Numbered from the stretch's first letter, positions 51,276-60,006 are shown. The stretch: 64,000 nucleotides of DNA from Enterobacter sp. BIGb0383 (GCF_003751845.1 NZ_RJKQ01000002.1:434001-498000), one strand, 5' to 3'. The notes: generated by a model not told the origin, from the sequence alone. Made by a program: numbers and translations.

Positions 51276-53822
51276 TTATGCTGCAACAGCGAGGTTATCA
51301 TCCGTAACAATGGCGATCTGCAGAGTTGCGGTGGCGATTTCAGTGACGTTATCCGCCACGGTCTCACTGGCCGTTTCTTCCGCCGTCCCACCCAGAATGG
51401 CGTCCAGATTGATGTCGCCGCTGTCGGTTGACGAGATCGAGTCTTCAATCACGCTTTTGATCAGATCCTGGATTTCAGTGCCGTCGCCGTTCACTACCGA
51501 ATCGGAACCGAAAGAATCGATAATATCGGTGACCAGTTTCACCACGTTATTAATCAATTCACCCGGCAGCGACAGGATGCTTTTAACAATATCAATGCCA
51601 TCTTTGACGCTCTCGACAATGGCAGAAATCAGCGACGAAATAGATTCGATCGGATTGCTGATAAGATCGGTGATCTTATCAATAATTGGCTTCAGCAGCG
51701 TCTCATACGGATTCTGAATAAACGCATCGAATACCGTTTTCAGGACATCGCTGACCGAATCCTTGATGATGGTAAACGCCTCGCTGAACTTGGTGCTCAG
51801 CGCCCCGCCCACTTCAGCAATTTTAGCCGTTACCGAATCGATAAATTTCCCCGGCAGCGCCGTGATGACATCGACAAGATTGTTAAAGACATTACCAACG
51901 CTATTGACGATGACATCCTTCACCAGCACCACCCACTTAAGCGGGTTGATCCAGTCTGTCAGCGTCATACCCGACAGCGCATCGGATACGCCCTGGGTAA
52001 TTCCGGAAACGACCGCACCAATACCTTCAGTGATGCTACCAAGCACTTCTTTTACGGCGTCAAAGCCCAAGCTGAACAGTGAGCTAAAGAAGGTGGCTCC
52101 GGTGCCAATCAGGTTACCAACGGCACTGAATGCGGTCCCTACGGCATCGACAACGGCACCAATTTTGCCCGCCAGCACATCGGTGACAGCACCGATACCG
52201 TCCATAATATCGCTAATCACCGACTGGATGATTTCAACCGGTTTAGAGTCGAGGATTTGCTGGAAGATAGCCTTTGCCGAATCAATGATAGACTGGGCAA
52301 AATCCTGCAGCGCTTCAAAGAATGTTTTATGCGTGTCACTCTGCAGACCCGTATCGATGCTCTGTAGATCGCTGACATCAATAGATCCCCCTGTTTCCGG
52401 GATCAGCTGAGCTTCAACATCAGGACTCACCTTCGCTATCGCTTCCTCTGCAGCGACCACTGCAGCATTGGCATTGTCCGCAGCAACAGCGGCAGCCGCC
52501 AGCGCGGCATTGGCCTTGGCGATACTCAGGTTCACTTCATCGATGCGATCAAGCTGATTGTTTTCCAGCACTTCCGCCTTCAGCGCCAGGGCGGCACTCA
52601 GCTGCCCTGCCGCTTCGGCTTTTTGCTGTACTGCCGCTTCCATCGCTTCATTCGCGGCCAGAACGGCTTCATTTGCCGCGTCCAGATCCAGCTTGTTCTG
52701 CTGCGCCTGGGCAATGGCTTCAGCAATCGCCAGAGCCGTCTCATCGCACTCGGTCTGCAAGCGGCTGAGCAGAGAGCCGCAAATGCCTGCGTCAAAGCCC
52801 TGCTCCTGCGCATTCTGAATCAGCTGTTCCAGCTGGTTGATCAGCTCCTGCATCTCGGCTAACGCCTGGTCCGCCTGCTCCTGATATTGCGTACAGGAGC
52901 CCACGTTTTCCTCTGTCGGCTGACACTTCGCCAGCTCAACATCGCTCTGGGTGCTGGCAAGGCTAAGCTGGACAGTGGTGAAGGCTTCTCCGGTGGCTGC
53001 GGCAATCAGCGCCAGCGCGGTTTCCGTCAGAACCACCGCGGCATCACTGGCTTCAGTGGCGGTAACGATGCTCTGCTGTGCGGCGGTTTCAGCCTGCTCG
53101 GCGGCCGTAGTATCAATGCCTTTGGCTTTCGCATTGTCGATCGCCGTCTGATGAGCGGTACTGGCCGTTTGCAGCGCCTGTGCAGCCTCGTCCAGAGCAG
53201 CTTTCGCCGTGTTTACCGCGGCAACAGAGGCATCATCCTGGGTTGCTTTCATCGCCACAACCGCAGCCTCAAGCTCCTGCAGTGAAGCGTCTAAGCTTGC
53301 GCTGCTGGCATCAAGCGCCGCCTGGGTCTCGGTCAGCGCTTTCGCTGCCGCCTGCGTACTCTCATCGTTGCTGCTGTTATTGTGGTTATCATCGCTGCTG
53401 TTGCGGTTATAAATCGCTATACCGCCGCCAATAGCCGCCAGCCCCACCAGAGGAATGGCCCATGCCGCAGTGCTGATTCCGCCCTCTTCCGCTGCGATCA
53501 CCTCGTTCATACTGGCGACAGGCGTAAAGCTCAGACCCGCAAAACTTTGGGAATTGTAGTCCGCCACATAGAGGCTTCCGCCATCATCAAGCACTAGCTT
53601 GTTTTTTACCCCACCATTCGCGACAAAGAAGTTCTCCAGCGTGACTTTCTCGCCATCTTTCATCACCAGGAGCAGGTCGTTATTGACTTTTTGTGAGCCA
53701 ATAATGCCGCCTTTAGGGACTTCCATTTTAACGGTAACGCCCGGCTGGGTAATATTGTAGCGCCCGCCGACCACCATTGACTTTATATTTCCAGAAGCGG
53801 AAATAATCTCCATTTTCTGCAT
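51276..53822 (-). CDS. Short BapA-prefix-like secreted protein with alanine-rich coiled coil
   Basis: This 848-aa protein is the likely substrate of the adjoining type I secretion system. Residues 1-100 match the BapA/Bap/LapF prefix-like domain (IKSMVVGGRYNITQPGVTVKM, LLLVMKDGEKVTLENFFV, LVLDDGGSLYVADY), followed by the usual Gly/Ala-rich hydrophobic stretch at about 115-138. Residues 155-465 are alanine-rich with Glu and Gln, predicted as long coiled coil, with four cysteines (300, 310, 348, 359). Residues 500-770 alternate amphipathic helices with Gly-containing turns. The acidic C-terminus ends in DDNLAVAA. Ig-like repeats, RTX nonapeptides and a calcium-binding tail are absent, and it is far shorter than BapA (several thousand residues). 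AGGA is 7 nt before the start. Confidence 0.8.
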   Translation of the reverse strand: MQKMEIISASGNIKSMVVGGRYNITQPGVTVKMEVPKGGIIGSQKVNNDLLLVMKDGEKVTLENFFVANGGVKNKLVLDDGGSLYVADYNSQSFAGLSFTPVASMNEVIAAEEGGISTAAWAIPLVGLAAIGGGIAIYNRNSSDDNHNNSSNDESTQAAAKALTETQAALDASSASLDASLQELEAAVVAMKATQDDASVAAVNTAKAALDEAAQALQTASTAHQTAIDNAKAKGIDTTAAEQAETAAQQSIVTATEASDAAVVLTETALALIAAATGEAFTTVQLSLASTQSDVELAKCQPTEENVGSCTQYQEQADQALAEMQELINQLEQLIQNAQEQGFDAGICGSLLSRLQTECDETALAIAEAIAQAQQNKLDLDAANEAVLAANEAMEAAVQQKAEAAGQLSAALALKAEVLENNQLDRIDEVNLSIAKANAALAAAAVAADNANAAVVAAEEAIAKVSPDVEAQLIPETGGSIDVSDLQSIDTGLQSDTHKTFFEALQDFAQSIIDSAKAIFQQILDSKPVEIIQSVISDIMDGIGAVTDVLAGKIGAVVDAVGTAFSAVGNLIGTGATFFSSLFSLGFDAVKEVLGSITEGIGAVVSGITQGVSDALSGMTLTDWINPLKWVVLVKDVIVNSVGNVFNNLVDVITALPGKFIDSVTAKIAEVGGALSTKFSEAFTIIKDSVSDVLKTVFDAFIQNPYETLLKPIIDKITDLISNPIESISSLISAIVESVKDGIDIVKSILSLPGELINNVVKLVTDIIDSFGSDSVVNGDGTEIQDLIKSVIEDSISSTDSGDINLDAILGGTAEETASETVADNVTEIATATLQIAIVTDDNLAVAA

Positions 53823-54177
53823 GACGTCTTCCTCTGTTCAGAGCATCTTAATTATTAAGAGTTCATTAACAATACTGCAACAACCGTCTATATTCCCAGT
53901 AAAAACCGTGTTCCAGTGTGGCTAGGGAATATAACCCATGGGGTATTAAAATGGCATATACCCGGGGTGAATTAAGAATGTACGCACAAAACACACATTA
54001 TTTAGCCAATATGTTTCGTTTTCACTCGGTTTAATTAGATGGACATTAGGATTCGTCCCACAAAGAAACAAATACAGAGTGGGTTATGGGCCAGTTTTAT
54101 ATGATGACTTTAGTAGAGCATAGCGTTAAAAACATTATAATCTCTGTCAGACATGGACAAATAAGATTACGGATATC
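53823..54177. promoter_or_regulatory. Divergent promoter region of the secretion operon and LuxR-type gene
   Basis: This 355-nt AT-rich gap holds no gene I can support. Its clearest element is the near-palindrome ATAACCCATGGGGTAT at 53931-53946 (14 of 16 positions symmetric), followed by a second related stretch TATACCCGGGGT at 53957-53968. These may be regulator sites. No exact promoter hexamers were assigned. Confidence 0.45.
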
Positions 54178-54801
54178 ATGACACAGCGAAAGACAAAAGG
54201 ACTGGCTATTGTCGGTGGATGCCACTACACCGCAAATGGGCTTAACTCATTGTTGGAAAGTTGTTTTTTCCATAGCCAACTTATTACCTACGAACGCCTT
54301 GATGATATTCACGAGAGCAATAATGCCGTACAAATTATCGCTGTAATAAATGAATGCAATATCAATTACAGCGACATTCAGTGGATCGAAAGGCGACTGG
54401 CTAAGGTCGGTAAAGCGAATATGCTCATTGTGTGCCACGATGTGTTGCAGAAGATATTATCCTGCGTATTCAAAATTGATTGTTTATATGTTTCGCATAA
54501 TGCGCCACTGTGCGATGTAAAAGAGGCTATTGTCAGATTATTGTTGGAAAGAGAGCGAGTCCCTCATCAGCGAATGAATACCCGATTAACCGGCATTGAA
54601 TCACGAATTCTGATGATGCTGGCAGAGGGACTTTCCGTAAAAGAGATCTCTGAGATAAGGCATCGAAATATCAAAACCATCAGCAGCCTTAAAGCCCGAC
54701 TGATGCGCAAAATGGGCATGCCCAATACCCTAAAAGCGCTGTCGATTATCTCTATTTATATGAAGTCGCTGACGTCATCAGGGCTCAAATCGCACCACTG
54801 A
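54178..54801 (+). CDS. LuxR/FixJ-type helix-turn-helix regulator
   Basis: This 207-aa protein has a C-terminal LuxR-type DNA-binding domain at about residues 137-195 (LTGIESRILMMLAEGLSVKE, ISEIRHRNIKTISSLKARLMRKMG). The N-terminal 130 residues look like a receiver-type alpha/beta fold but lack the acidic pocket and phosphorylation Asp that I would expect, so it may act as an unphosphorylated regulator like BglJ, MatA or FimW types. It is divergent from the short Bap-like substrate gene and is its most likely regulator. Its sequence is more AT-rich and contains many cysteines (seven by eye), unlike its neighbours. Confidence 0.8.
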   Translation: MTQRKTKGLAIVGGCHYTANGLNSLLESCFFHSQLITYERLDDIHESNNAVQIIAVINECNINYSDIQWIERRLAKVGKANMLIVCHDVLQKILSCVFKIDCLYVSHNAPLCDVKEAIVRLLLERERVPHQRMNTRLTGIESRILMMLAEGLSVKEISEIRHRNIKTISSLKARLMRKMGMPNTLKALSIISIYMKSLTSSGLKSHH

Positions 54802-54913
54802 AACTGTACCGCAGACCATAGCAGAAGGCCTGTGGCTTCCATAATGTCACCGCCGAGCTTCTTCCCGCCCCTTAGTGAGTAGCCGAGCGTTAATGCGTGT
54901 TTTCTTGCCCGCT

Positions 54914-54941
54914 ATCGCTGTATAATTTTGTACATAACGTT
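54914..54941. promoter_or_regulatory. ModE-binding site overlapping the promoter of the type II importer operon
   Basis: ATCGCTGTATA-N6-TACATAACGTT matches the ModE consensus ATCGNTATATA-N6-TATATAACGAT in both half-sites and in spacer length (about 10 of 11 and 9 of 11 positions). It includes a TATAAT (54921-54926) suited as a -10 element and ends 17 nt before the first gene, so bound ModE-molybdate would block transcription. Confidence 0.8.
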
Positions 54942-54957
54942 TATCAGGTAGCGCAAA

Positions 54958-56010
54958 ATGAAAAATAAATGGAGCCGCACGCTGTGGCTGGCAGGACTGT
55001 TTTTTGTCTTTTCTAATGTATGGGCGGCACGGCAGGTTACTGACCAGCTGGGACGTCAGGTCACAATCCCTGACCATGTTAACCGCGTGGTGGTCCTCCA
55101 GCATCAGACCCTGAACCTGCTGGTGCAGCTGGACGCGCAGGAGAGCGTCGTCGGTATCCTGTCGAGCTGGAAAAAACAGCTGGGCGAGCACTATATTCGT
55201 CTGGCACCGGGCCTTGTCAATCTGCCGATGCCGGGCGACCTGACGCAGGTGAATATTGAGAGTCTGCTGAAACTCGCCCCTCAGGTGGTGTTTGTCGCAA
55301 ATTATGCCCCGCCGGAAATGATTTCGCAGATCGAGCAGGCGGGTATCCCGGTGGTTGCCATTTCCCTGCGTCAGGATAGTGCAGGAGAAGCCAATAAAAT
55401 CAACCCGGCAATGACCGATGAAGACACCGCCTATAACGAAGGGCTGAAAACCGGTATTCGCCTGATTGGCGAGGTGGTGGAGCGGCAGAAACAGGCCCAG
55501 GCGCTGATCGATTACACATTCAATGCCCGTCAGCAGGTCAGTACGCGCTTACAAACTATTGCTCCCGAGAAACGCATTCGCGTCTATATGGCAAACCCTG
55601 ACCTCACCACTTACGGTTCGGGGAAATACACCGGCCTGATGATGTCACACGCCGGGGCCATCAACGTCGCGGCCGCCTCCATCAAAGGCTTTAAGCAGGT
55701 TTCCATTGAGAACGTGCTGGAGTGGAACCCGCAGGTTATTTTCGTCCAGGATCGCTACCCGGACGAGGTGAATAAAATCCAGAACGATCCGGCGTGGCAG
55801 GCTATTGATGCCGTGAAAAATCATCGGGTTTACCTGATGCCGGAGTACGCTAAGGCCTGGGGCTACCCGATGCCGGAGGCGCTGGCGATTGGCGAACTGT
55901 GGATGGCGAAGAAACTCTATCCTGAACGCTTCGCCGATGTGGATATGCAAAAAGCAGCGGATGCGTATTACCAGCGCTTCTACCGCATGGACTATCGCCC
56001 GGCCCAATGA
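54958..56010 (+). CDS. Periplasmic binding protein of a type II ABC importer (MolA-like)
   Basis: This 350-aa protein is a class III periplasmic-binding protein (the fold of FepB, BtuF and MolA). A signal peptide ends at NVWA (residue 23). Family segments are TDQLGRQVTIPDHVNRVVVL, PQVVFVANYAPPEMISQIEQAGIPVVAIS, LEWNPQVIFVQDRYPDEV and HRVYLMPEYAKAWGYPMPEALAIGELWMAKKLYP. Iron-siderophore binding would be the default guess, but the ModE operator upstream and the ModA-like protein at the end of the operon argue for molybdate or tungstate, as in Haemophilus MolABC. The stop overlaps the permease start (ATGA). Confidence 0.85.
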   Translation: MKNKWSRTLWLAGLFFVFSNVWAARQVTDQLGRQVTIPDHVNRVVVLQHQTLNLLVQLDAQESVVGILSSWKKQLGEHYIRLAPGLVNLPMPGDLTQVNIESLLKLAPQVVFVANYAPPEMISQIEQAGIPVVAISLRQDSAGEANKINPAMTDEDTAYNEGLKTGIRLIGEVVERQKQAQALIDYTFNARQQVSTRLQTIAPEKRIRVYMANPDLTTYGSGKYTGLMMSHAGAINVAAASIKGFKQVSIENVLEWNPQVIFVQDRYPDEVNKIQNDPAWQAIDAVKNHRVYLMPEYAKAWGYPMPEALAIGELWMAKKLYPERFADVDMQKAADAYYQRFYRMDYRPAQ

Positions 56011-57026
56011 AACCTCGTTCGTACCGCATTACCCTGCTGGCGGTCATCACACTGACGCTGGCAATCTCCGTTTGCTCGCTGGGGATGGGCCACTATGGCC
56101 TCTCTCCCTGGCGGGTAGTGCAAATCCTGATCGAGCCACTGTCGGGACGCCACCCGACGATTAGCGATATTGAACGCCAGGTCGTGTGGAGCGTCCGACT
56201 CCCCCGCATATTGCTGGCGCTGTGTGCCGGTGCCGGGCTGGCGCTGAGCGGCGCAACCCTGCAGGGCGTTTTTCGTAACCCGCTGGTCGACCCGCATATT
56301 ATCGGCGTCTCTGCCGGTGCGGCTTTTGGTGGCACCTTAGCGATTCTGCTGAGCTGGTCTCCGCTGTTGCTGCTGCTCTCCACCTTTACCTTCGGTATGA
56401 CGGCATTGCTGCTGATCTTCGTGATGGCGACGGCGCTGGGGAAACATAACGTTCTGATCCTGATTCTGGCCGGGGTGATCCTCAGCGGCTTCTTCGGCGC
56501 GCTGGTCAGCCTGATGCAGTACCTGGCGGATACGGAAGAGAAACTCCCGAATATCGTTTTCTGGCTGCTGGGCAGTTTCGCCACCGCGCGGCCGGATAAG
56601 CTGCTGACTCTGGCAGCCGTGCTGTGCGTCGCAGGCGGCCTGCTGCTGCGATTACGCTGGCATATTAACGTTCTGTCGATGGGTGAACAGGATGCGCGGG
56701 CGCTGGGTGTGGCCGTCCAGCCCCTGCGCTGGCTGATTTTATGCCTGTGCGCCGCTATCGCCGCCGCACAGGTTGCGGTCAGCGGAAGCATTGGCTGGAT
56801 CGGGCTGGTCATCCCCCACGTTGCGCGTCTGCTGGTCGGGGCCGATCACCGGCGTTTGCTGCCGGTCTCCCTGTGGCTGGGCGGCGCATTTATGCTGCTG
56901 GTGGACACTCTGGCCCGAACCCTGAGTGCCGCCGAGATCCCGGTGGGGATCCTGACGGCGCTGCTCGGAGCACCGGTTTTTGCCGTGCTGCTGTACCGCA
57001 CCCGGCACCAGAACAGAGGAGGCTAA
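56007..57026 (+). CDS. FecCD-family permease of a type II ABC importer (MolB-like)
   Basis: This 339-aa membrane protein is a BtuC/FecCD-family permease: RQVVWSVRLPRILLALCAGAGLALSGATLQGVFRNPLVDPHIIGVSAGAAFGG, FWLLGSFATARPDKL, LGVAVQPLRWLILCLCAAIAAAQVAVSGSIGWIGLVIPHVARLLVGADHR and EIPVGILTALLGAPVFAVLLYRT appear in the usual order, spread over about ten helices. MolB of Haemophilus, a molybdate/tungstate channel, belongs to the same family. Coupled to the binding protein by overlapping start and stop codons, and to the ATPase gene, which begins 1 nt after its stop. Confidence 0.92.
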   Translation: MKPRSYRITLLAVITLTLAISVCSLGMGHYGLSPWRVVQILIEPLSGRHPTISDIERQVVWSVRLPRILLALCAGAGLALSGATLQGVFRNPLVDPHIIGVSAGAAFGGTLAILLSWSPLLLLLSTFTFGMTALLLIFVMATALGKHNVLILILAGVILSGFFGALVSLMQYLADTEEKLPNIVFWLLGSFATARPDKLLTLAAVLCVAGGLLLRLRWHINVLSMGEQDARALGVAVQPLRWLILCLCAAIAAAQVAVSGSIGWIGLVIPHVARLLVGADHRRLLPVSLWLGGAFMLLVDTLARTLSAAEIPVGILTALLGAPVFAVLLYRTRHQNRGG

Positions 57027-57027
57027 C

Positions 57028-57786
57028 ATGCCCACGATCCCCTTATCGACCGTCGGACTGGAGTATGGCTATCTTCCTCAGCAGGGGCTTTTTCCGCCGC
57101 TGGATCTCCGCTGCCGGGCCGGTGAAGTCACCGCCATTCTCGGCACTAACGGGCGCGGCAAAACCACGCTGCTGCATACGCTGATCGGCCACTTACCGCC
57201 GATTGCCGGAACGCTTCATTGCACGGACCCGGTCGGCTTTGTGCCGCAGATATTTACCCCGCCCTTTGCCTATAGCGTGCTGGATATGGTGCTGATGGGC
57301 CGTGCGGCCAGGATCCGTCTGTTCGCCTTGCCCTCCGCGCACGATGTGGCGGTAGCCCGCGATGCGCTGGCCCAGCTCGGCATTACCGATTTGGCCGACA
57401 GGGATTTTAACGCGCTCTCCGGCGGGCAGCGCCAGCTGGTGCTGATTGCCCGCGCACTGGCGTCCGAGTGCCGGATGCTGATTCTGGATGAACCCACCGC
57501 CGCGCTCGACTGGCAAAACCAGGCCCATGTCCTGCGCCTGCTTCAGCGACTGGCCAGGACGACCGATCTCAGTATTCTGCTGACCACCCACGATCCCGCC
57601 CACGCTCTGGCGATAGCCGACCGGGCGCTGCTGCTGATGGCGGATCGCCAGTTTCTCTATGGCTCCTGCGATGAGACGATCACCGAAGAGAATCTCTCCC
57701 GTCTTTACGGCCTGCCGGTAAGGGAGGTCAGCGTGGAAGGTTACCGCACGCTGGTGCCGCTTCTGAACAAAGAGGAAGCCTTGTGA
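57028..57786 (+). CDS. ATP-binding protein of a type II ABC importer (MolC-like)
   Basis: This 252-aa ATPase has Walker A AILGTNGRGKTTLL, the signature ALSGGQRQLVLIARAL, Walker B CRMLILDEPTAALD and the switch His in LLTTHDPAH. It belongs to the FepC/BtuD group. ATG 57028 has GAGGAGG upstream; an earlier frame inside the permease gene was not used. Its stop overlaps the GTG of the ModA-like gene. Confidence 0.93.
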   Translation: MPTIPLSTVGLEYGYLPQQGLFPPLDLRCRAGEVTAILGTNGRGKTTLLHTLIGHLPPIAGTLHCTDPVGFVPQIFTPPFAYSVLDMVLMGRAARIRLFALPSAHDVAVARDALAQLGITDLADRDFNALSGGQRQLVLIARALASECRMLILDEPTAALDWQNQAHVLRLLQRLARTTDLSILLTTHDPAHALAIADRALLLMADRQFLYGSCDETITEENLSRLYGLPVREVSVEGYRTLVPLLNKEEAL

Positions 57787-58517
57787 ACGCGTCCCTGAAT
57801 ATTTACGCTGCCGGCAGCCTGCGCCGCGCCTTTACGCCACTGCTGGAGACGTTTAGCCAGCGCTATGCCGTCGATATCACCCCCACTTTCGGCCCGGCCG
57901 GGCTGTTAAGCGAGGCGATTCTTCGCGGGGATGCCGTGGATCTCTTTGCCTCCGCCAACTGCGCCCATCCGCTGCGCCTGAAAAACCTGGGTCTGGCGGA
58001 AGAGACCGCGCTCTTTACCCGCAACCAGCTCTGTATTGTGATGCGCAATATTCCCGAGCTGACCTCGCAGTCCTGGCTGATGGCCCTGCGCGATCCGCGT
58101 TTTATCCTGTCCACCTCGACGCCGGGCAGCGATCCGGGCGGGGATTATGCGGTTCAGCTCTTTGAGCGCATCGAGCATCTCCATCGCGGCTGGGGAAAAG
58201 CCCTGCGTGAACGGGCCAGAGCGCTGGTCGGCGGTCCCGCGAGCGAGAGTGTTCCCGCCGGGATGATGGCGGCCAGCTGGCTGATTCGCTCCGGGCGGGC
58301 TGATATTCATATTGGCTATGCCAGCTATCTGCCGTTGCTGATCGGTCAGCCGGATCTGCACGTACTCCAGCTTCCTGCGCCTTACCGCATTGATGCTGAC
58401 TATATGCTGGCGCTAATCAAACCCGCCCGTTCCGAAGCCCGGCTGCTCGCGGACTATATTCAGTCCCCGGAAGGACAAGGTTTTCTGCTCAATAACGGCT
58501 TTACCCCGCTGCTTTAG
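57783..58517 (+). CDS. ModA-like substrate-binding protein without signal peptide
   Basis: This 244-aa protein looks like a class II solute-binding protein of the ModA type: LNIYAAGSLRRAFTPLLETF, FGPAGLLSEAILRGDAVDLFASAN, STSTPGSDPGGDYAVQLFERIE and an oxyanion-site-like Ser/Gly arrangement are visible. It starts at GTG 57783, overlapping the ATPase stop, and has no signal peptide or membrane anchor, so it should stay in the cytoplasm. With the ModE operator it points to an oxyanion role, perhaps storage, delivery to cofactor synthesis or sensing. Similar genes beside Haemophilus molABC come to mind from memory. A misassigned start cannot explain the missing signal, because the upstream frame lies within the ATPase gene and is not hydrophobic. 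Confidence 0.7.
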   Translation: MNASLNIYAAGSLRRAFTPLLETFSQRYAVDITPTFGPAGLLSEAILRGDAVDLFASANCAHPLRLKNLGLAEETALFTRNQLCIVMRNIPELTSQSWLMALRDPRFILSTSTPGSDPGGDYAVQLFERIEHLHRGWGKALRERARALVGGPASESVPAGMMAASWLIRSGRADIHIGYASYLPLLIGQPDLHVLQLPAPYRIDADYMLALIKPARSEARLLADYIQSPEGQGFLLNNGFTPLL

Positions 58518-58623
58518 GCACGAAACCCGGCCAACGGCCGTGAATTTTGCTATTATTGCCGCACACCGCGCCGCACGATGCTGGCGTCGCCTTTCGTTTT
58601 GTCGTTCTGATCGAGTAACCACT

Positions 58624-60006
58624 GTGAGTACAACCGCTTTCTCTTCTCTTCCGCTGCCTGCTGAGCAGTTATCCAACCTTACTGAGCTGGGCTACAGCGC
58701 AATGACGCCGGTTCAGGCGATGACGCTGCCTGCCGTACTGAGCGGCGCGGACGTGCGGGCCAGGGCAAAAACCGGCAGCGGCAAAACGGCGGCGTTTGGT
58801 ATCGGGCTGCTCAACCGCATTGCAGTGGGCGACTTCTGCACCCAGGCGCTGGTCCTCTGCCCGACCCGTGAACTGGCGGATCAGGTAAGCAAAGAGCTGC
58901 GCCGCCTGGCGCGTTTTGCGCAAAACATTAAAATCCTGACCCTCTGCGGCGGCCAGCCGATGGGCCACCAGCTCGACTCGCTGGTTCATGCCCCGCATAT
59001 TGTCGTCGGTACGCCTGGACGCATTCAGGAACATTTACGCAAAAAATCACTGGTGCTGGACAGCCTCAAGGTACTGGTGCTGGATGAAGCGGACCGGATG
59101 CTCGATATGGGCTTTACCGACGCTATCGACGATGTCATCTCCTATACGCCACCGGATCGCCAGACCCTGCTCTTCTCAGCCACTTATCCGGAAGAGATCG
59201 AACGCATCAGCGCCCGCGTACAGCGCGATCCGCAGCGTTTTGACGTGGAAGATGATGCCGAGGAAACCCGCATCGAACAGCGTTTCTACGAAACGACCAA
59301 AGAACAGCGTATGCCGCTACTGACGGCGCTGCTGGGACATTATCAACCAGCTTCCTGCGTCATCTTCTGTAATACCAAACGCGACTGCCAGAGCGTCTTT
59401 GACGCGCTGGATGCTCGCGGTATCAGCGTGCTGGCTCTGCATGGCGATCTGGAACAGCGCGACCGCGATCGGGTGCTGGTCCGCTTCGCCAATCGCAGCT
59501 GCCGCGTTCTGGTCGCAACCGACGTTGCCGCCCGCGGTCTCGACATTAAAGAGCTGGAGCTGGTGATTAACTTTGAGCTGGCTTTCGACCCGGAAGTCCA
59601 CGTCCACCGCATTGGCCGTACAGGCCGTGCCGGAATGGAAGGACTGGCCATCAGTCTCTGTACGCCGCAGGAAATCAGCCGCGCTAATGCGATTGATGAC
59701 TATCCCGGGATGCAGGTCACGTGGGCGCCGGCCAGCGAAATTAGCCGCAGCAACAGCGCTCCGCTCGAACCAGAGATGGTGACCCTGTGTATTGATGGCG
59801 GCCGTAAAGCCAAAATACGCCCTGGCGACATTCTCGGTGCGCTGACCGGTGATGCGGGGCTGACGGCGGCGGAAGTGGGTAAAATCGATATGTATCCGGT
59901 GCATGCCTATGTGGCGATCCGTAAAGCCAGCGCAAAACGGGCTTTACAGCAGCTGCAGAGCGGCAAGATTAAAGGCAAGAGTTGTAAAGTGCTGCTGTTA
60001 AAATAA
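58624..60006 (+). CDS. dbpA: ATP-dependent RNA helicase DbpA
   Basis: DbpA is a DEAD-box helicase that acts on the 23S rRNA hairpin 92 during 50S assembly. The 460-aa product starts at GTG 58624 (STTAFSSLPLPAEQLSNLTE). Motifs in order: Q motif ELGYSAMTPVQ, Walker A AKTGSGKT, PTRELA, TPGR, DEAD (VLDEADRML), SAT, ATDVAARGLD and HRIGRTGRAG. The C-terminal DbpA RNA-binding domain (about residues 380-460: VTLCIDGGRKAKIRPGDILGALTG, VHAYVAIRKASAKRALQQLQSGKIKGKSCKVLLL in pieces) is intact. It is convergent with the YeaQ-like gene. Confidence 0.95.
   Translation: MSTTAFSSLPLPAEQLSNLTELGYSAMTPVQAMTLPAVLSGADVRARAKTGSGKTAAFGIGLLNRIAVGDFCTQALVLCPTRELADQVSKELRRLARFAQNIKILTLCGGQPMGHQLDSLVHAPHIVVGTPGRIQEHLRKKSLVLDSLKVLVLDEADRMLDMGFTDAIDDVISYTPPDRQTLLFSATYPEEIERISARVQRDPQRFDVEDDAEETRIEQRFYETTKEQRMPLLTALLGHYQPASCVIFCNTKRDCQSVFDALDARGISVLALHGDLEQRDRDRVLVRFANRSCRVLVATDVAARGLDIKELELVINFELAFDPEVHVHRIGRTGRAGMEGLAISLCTPQEISRANAIDDYPGMQVTWAPASEISRSNSAPLEPEMVTLCIDGGRKAKIRPGDILGALTGDAGLTAAEVGKIDMYPVHAYVAIRKASAKRALQQLQSGKIKGKSCKVLLLK

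Noticed and set aside
51300-53820. Repetitive Ala/Gln-coding DNA in the secreted-protein gene as a tandem repeat array
   Set aside because: Reading the protein shows low-complexity heptad-like helix but no exact repeated unit at DNA or protein level.
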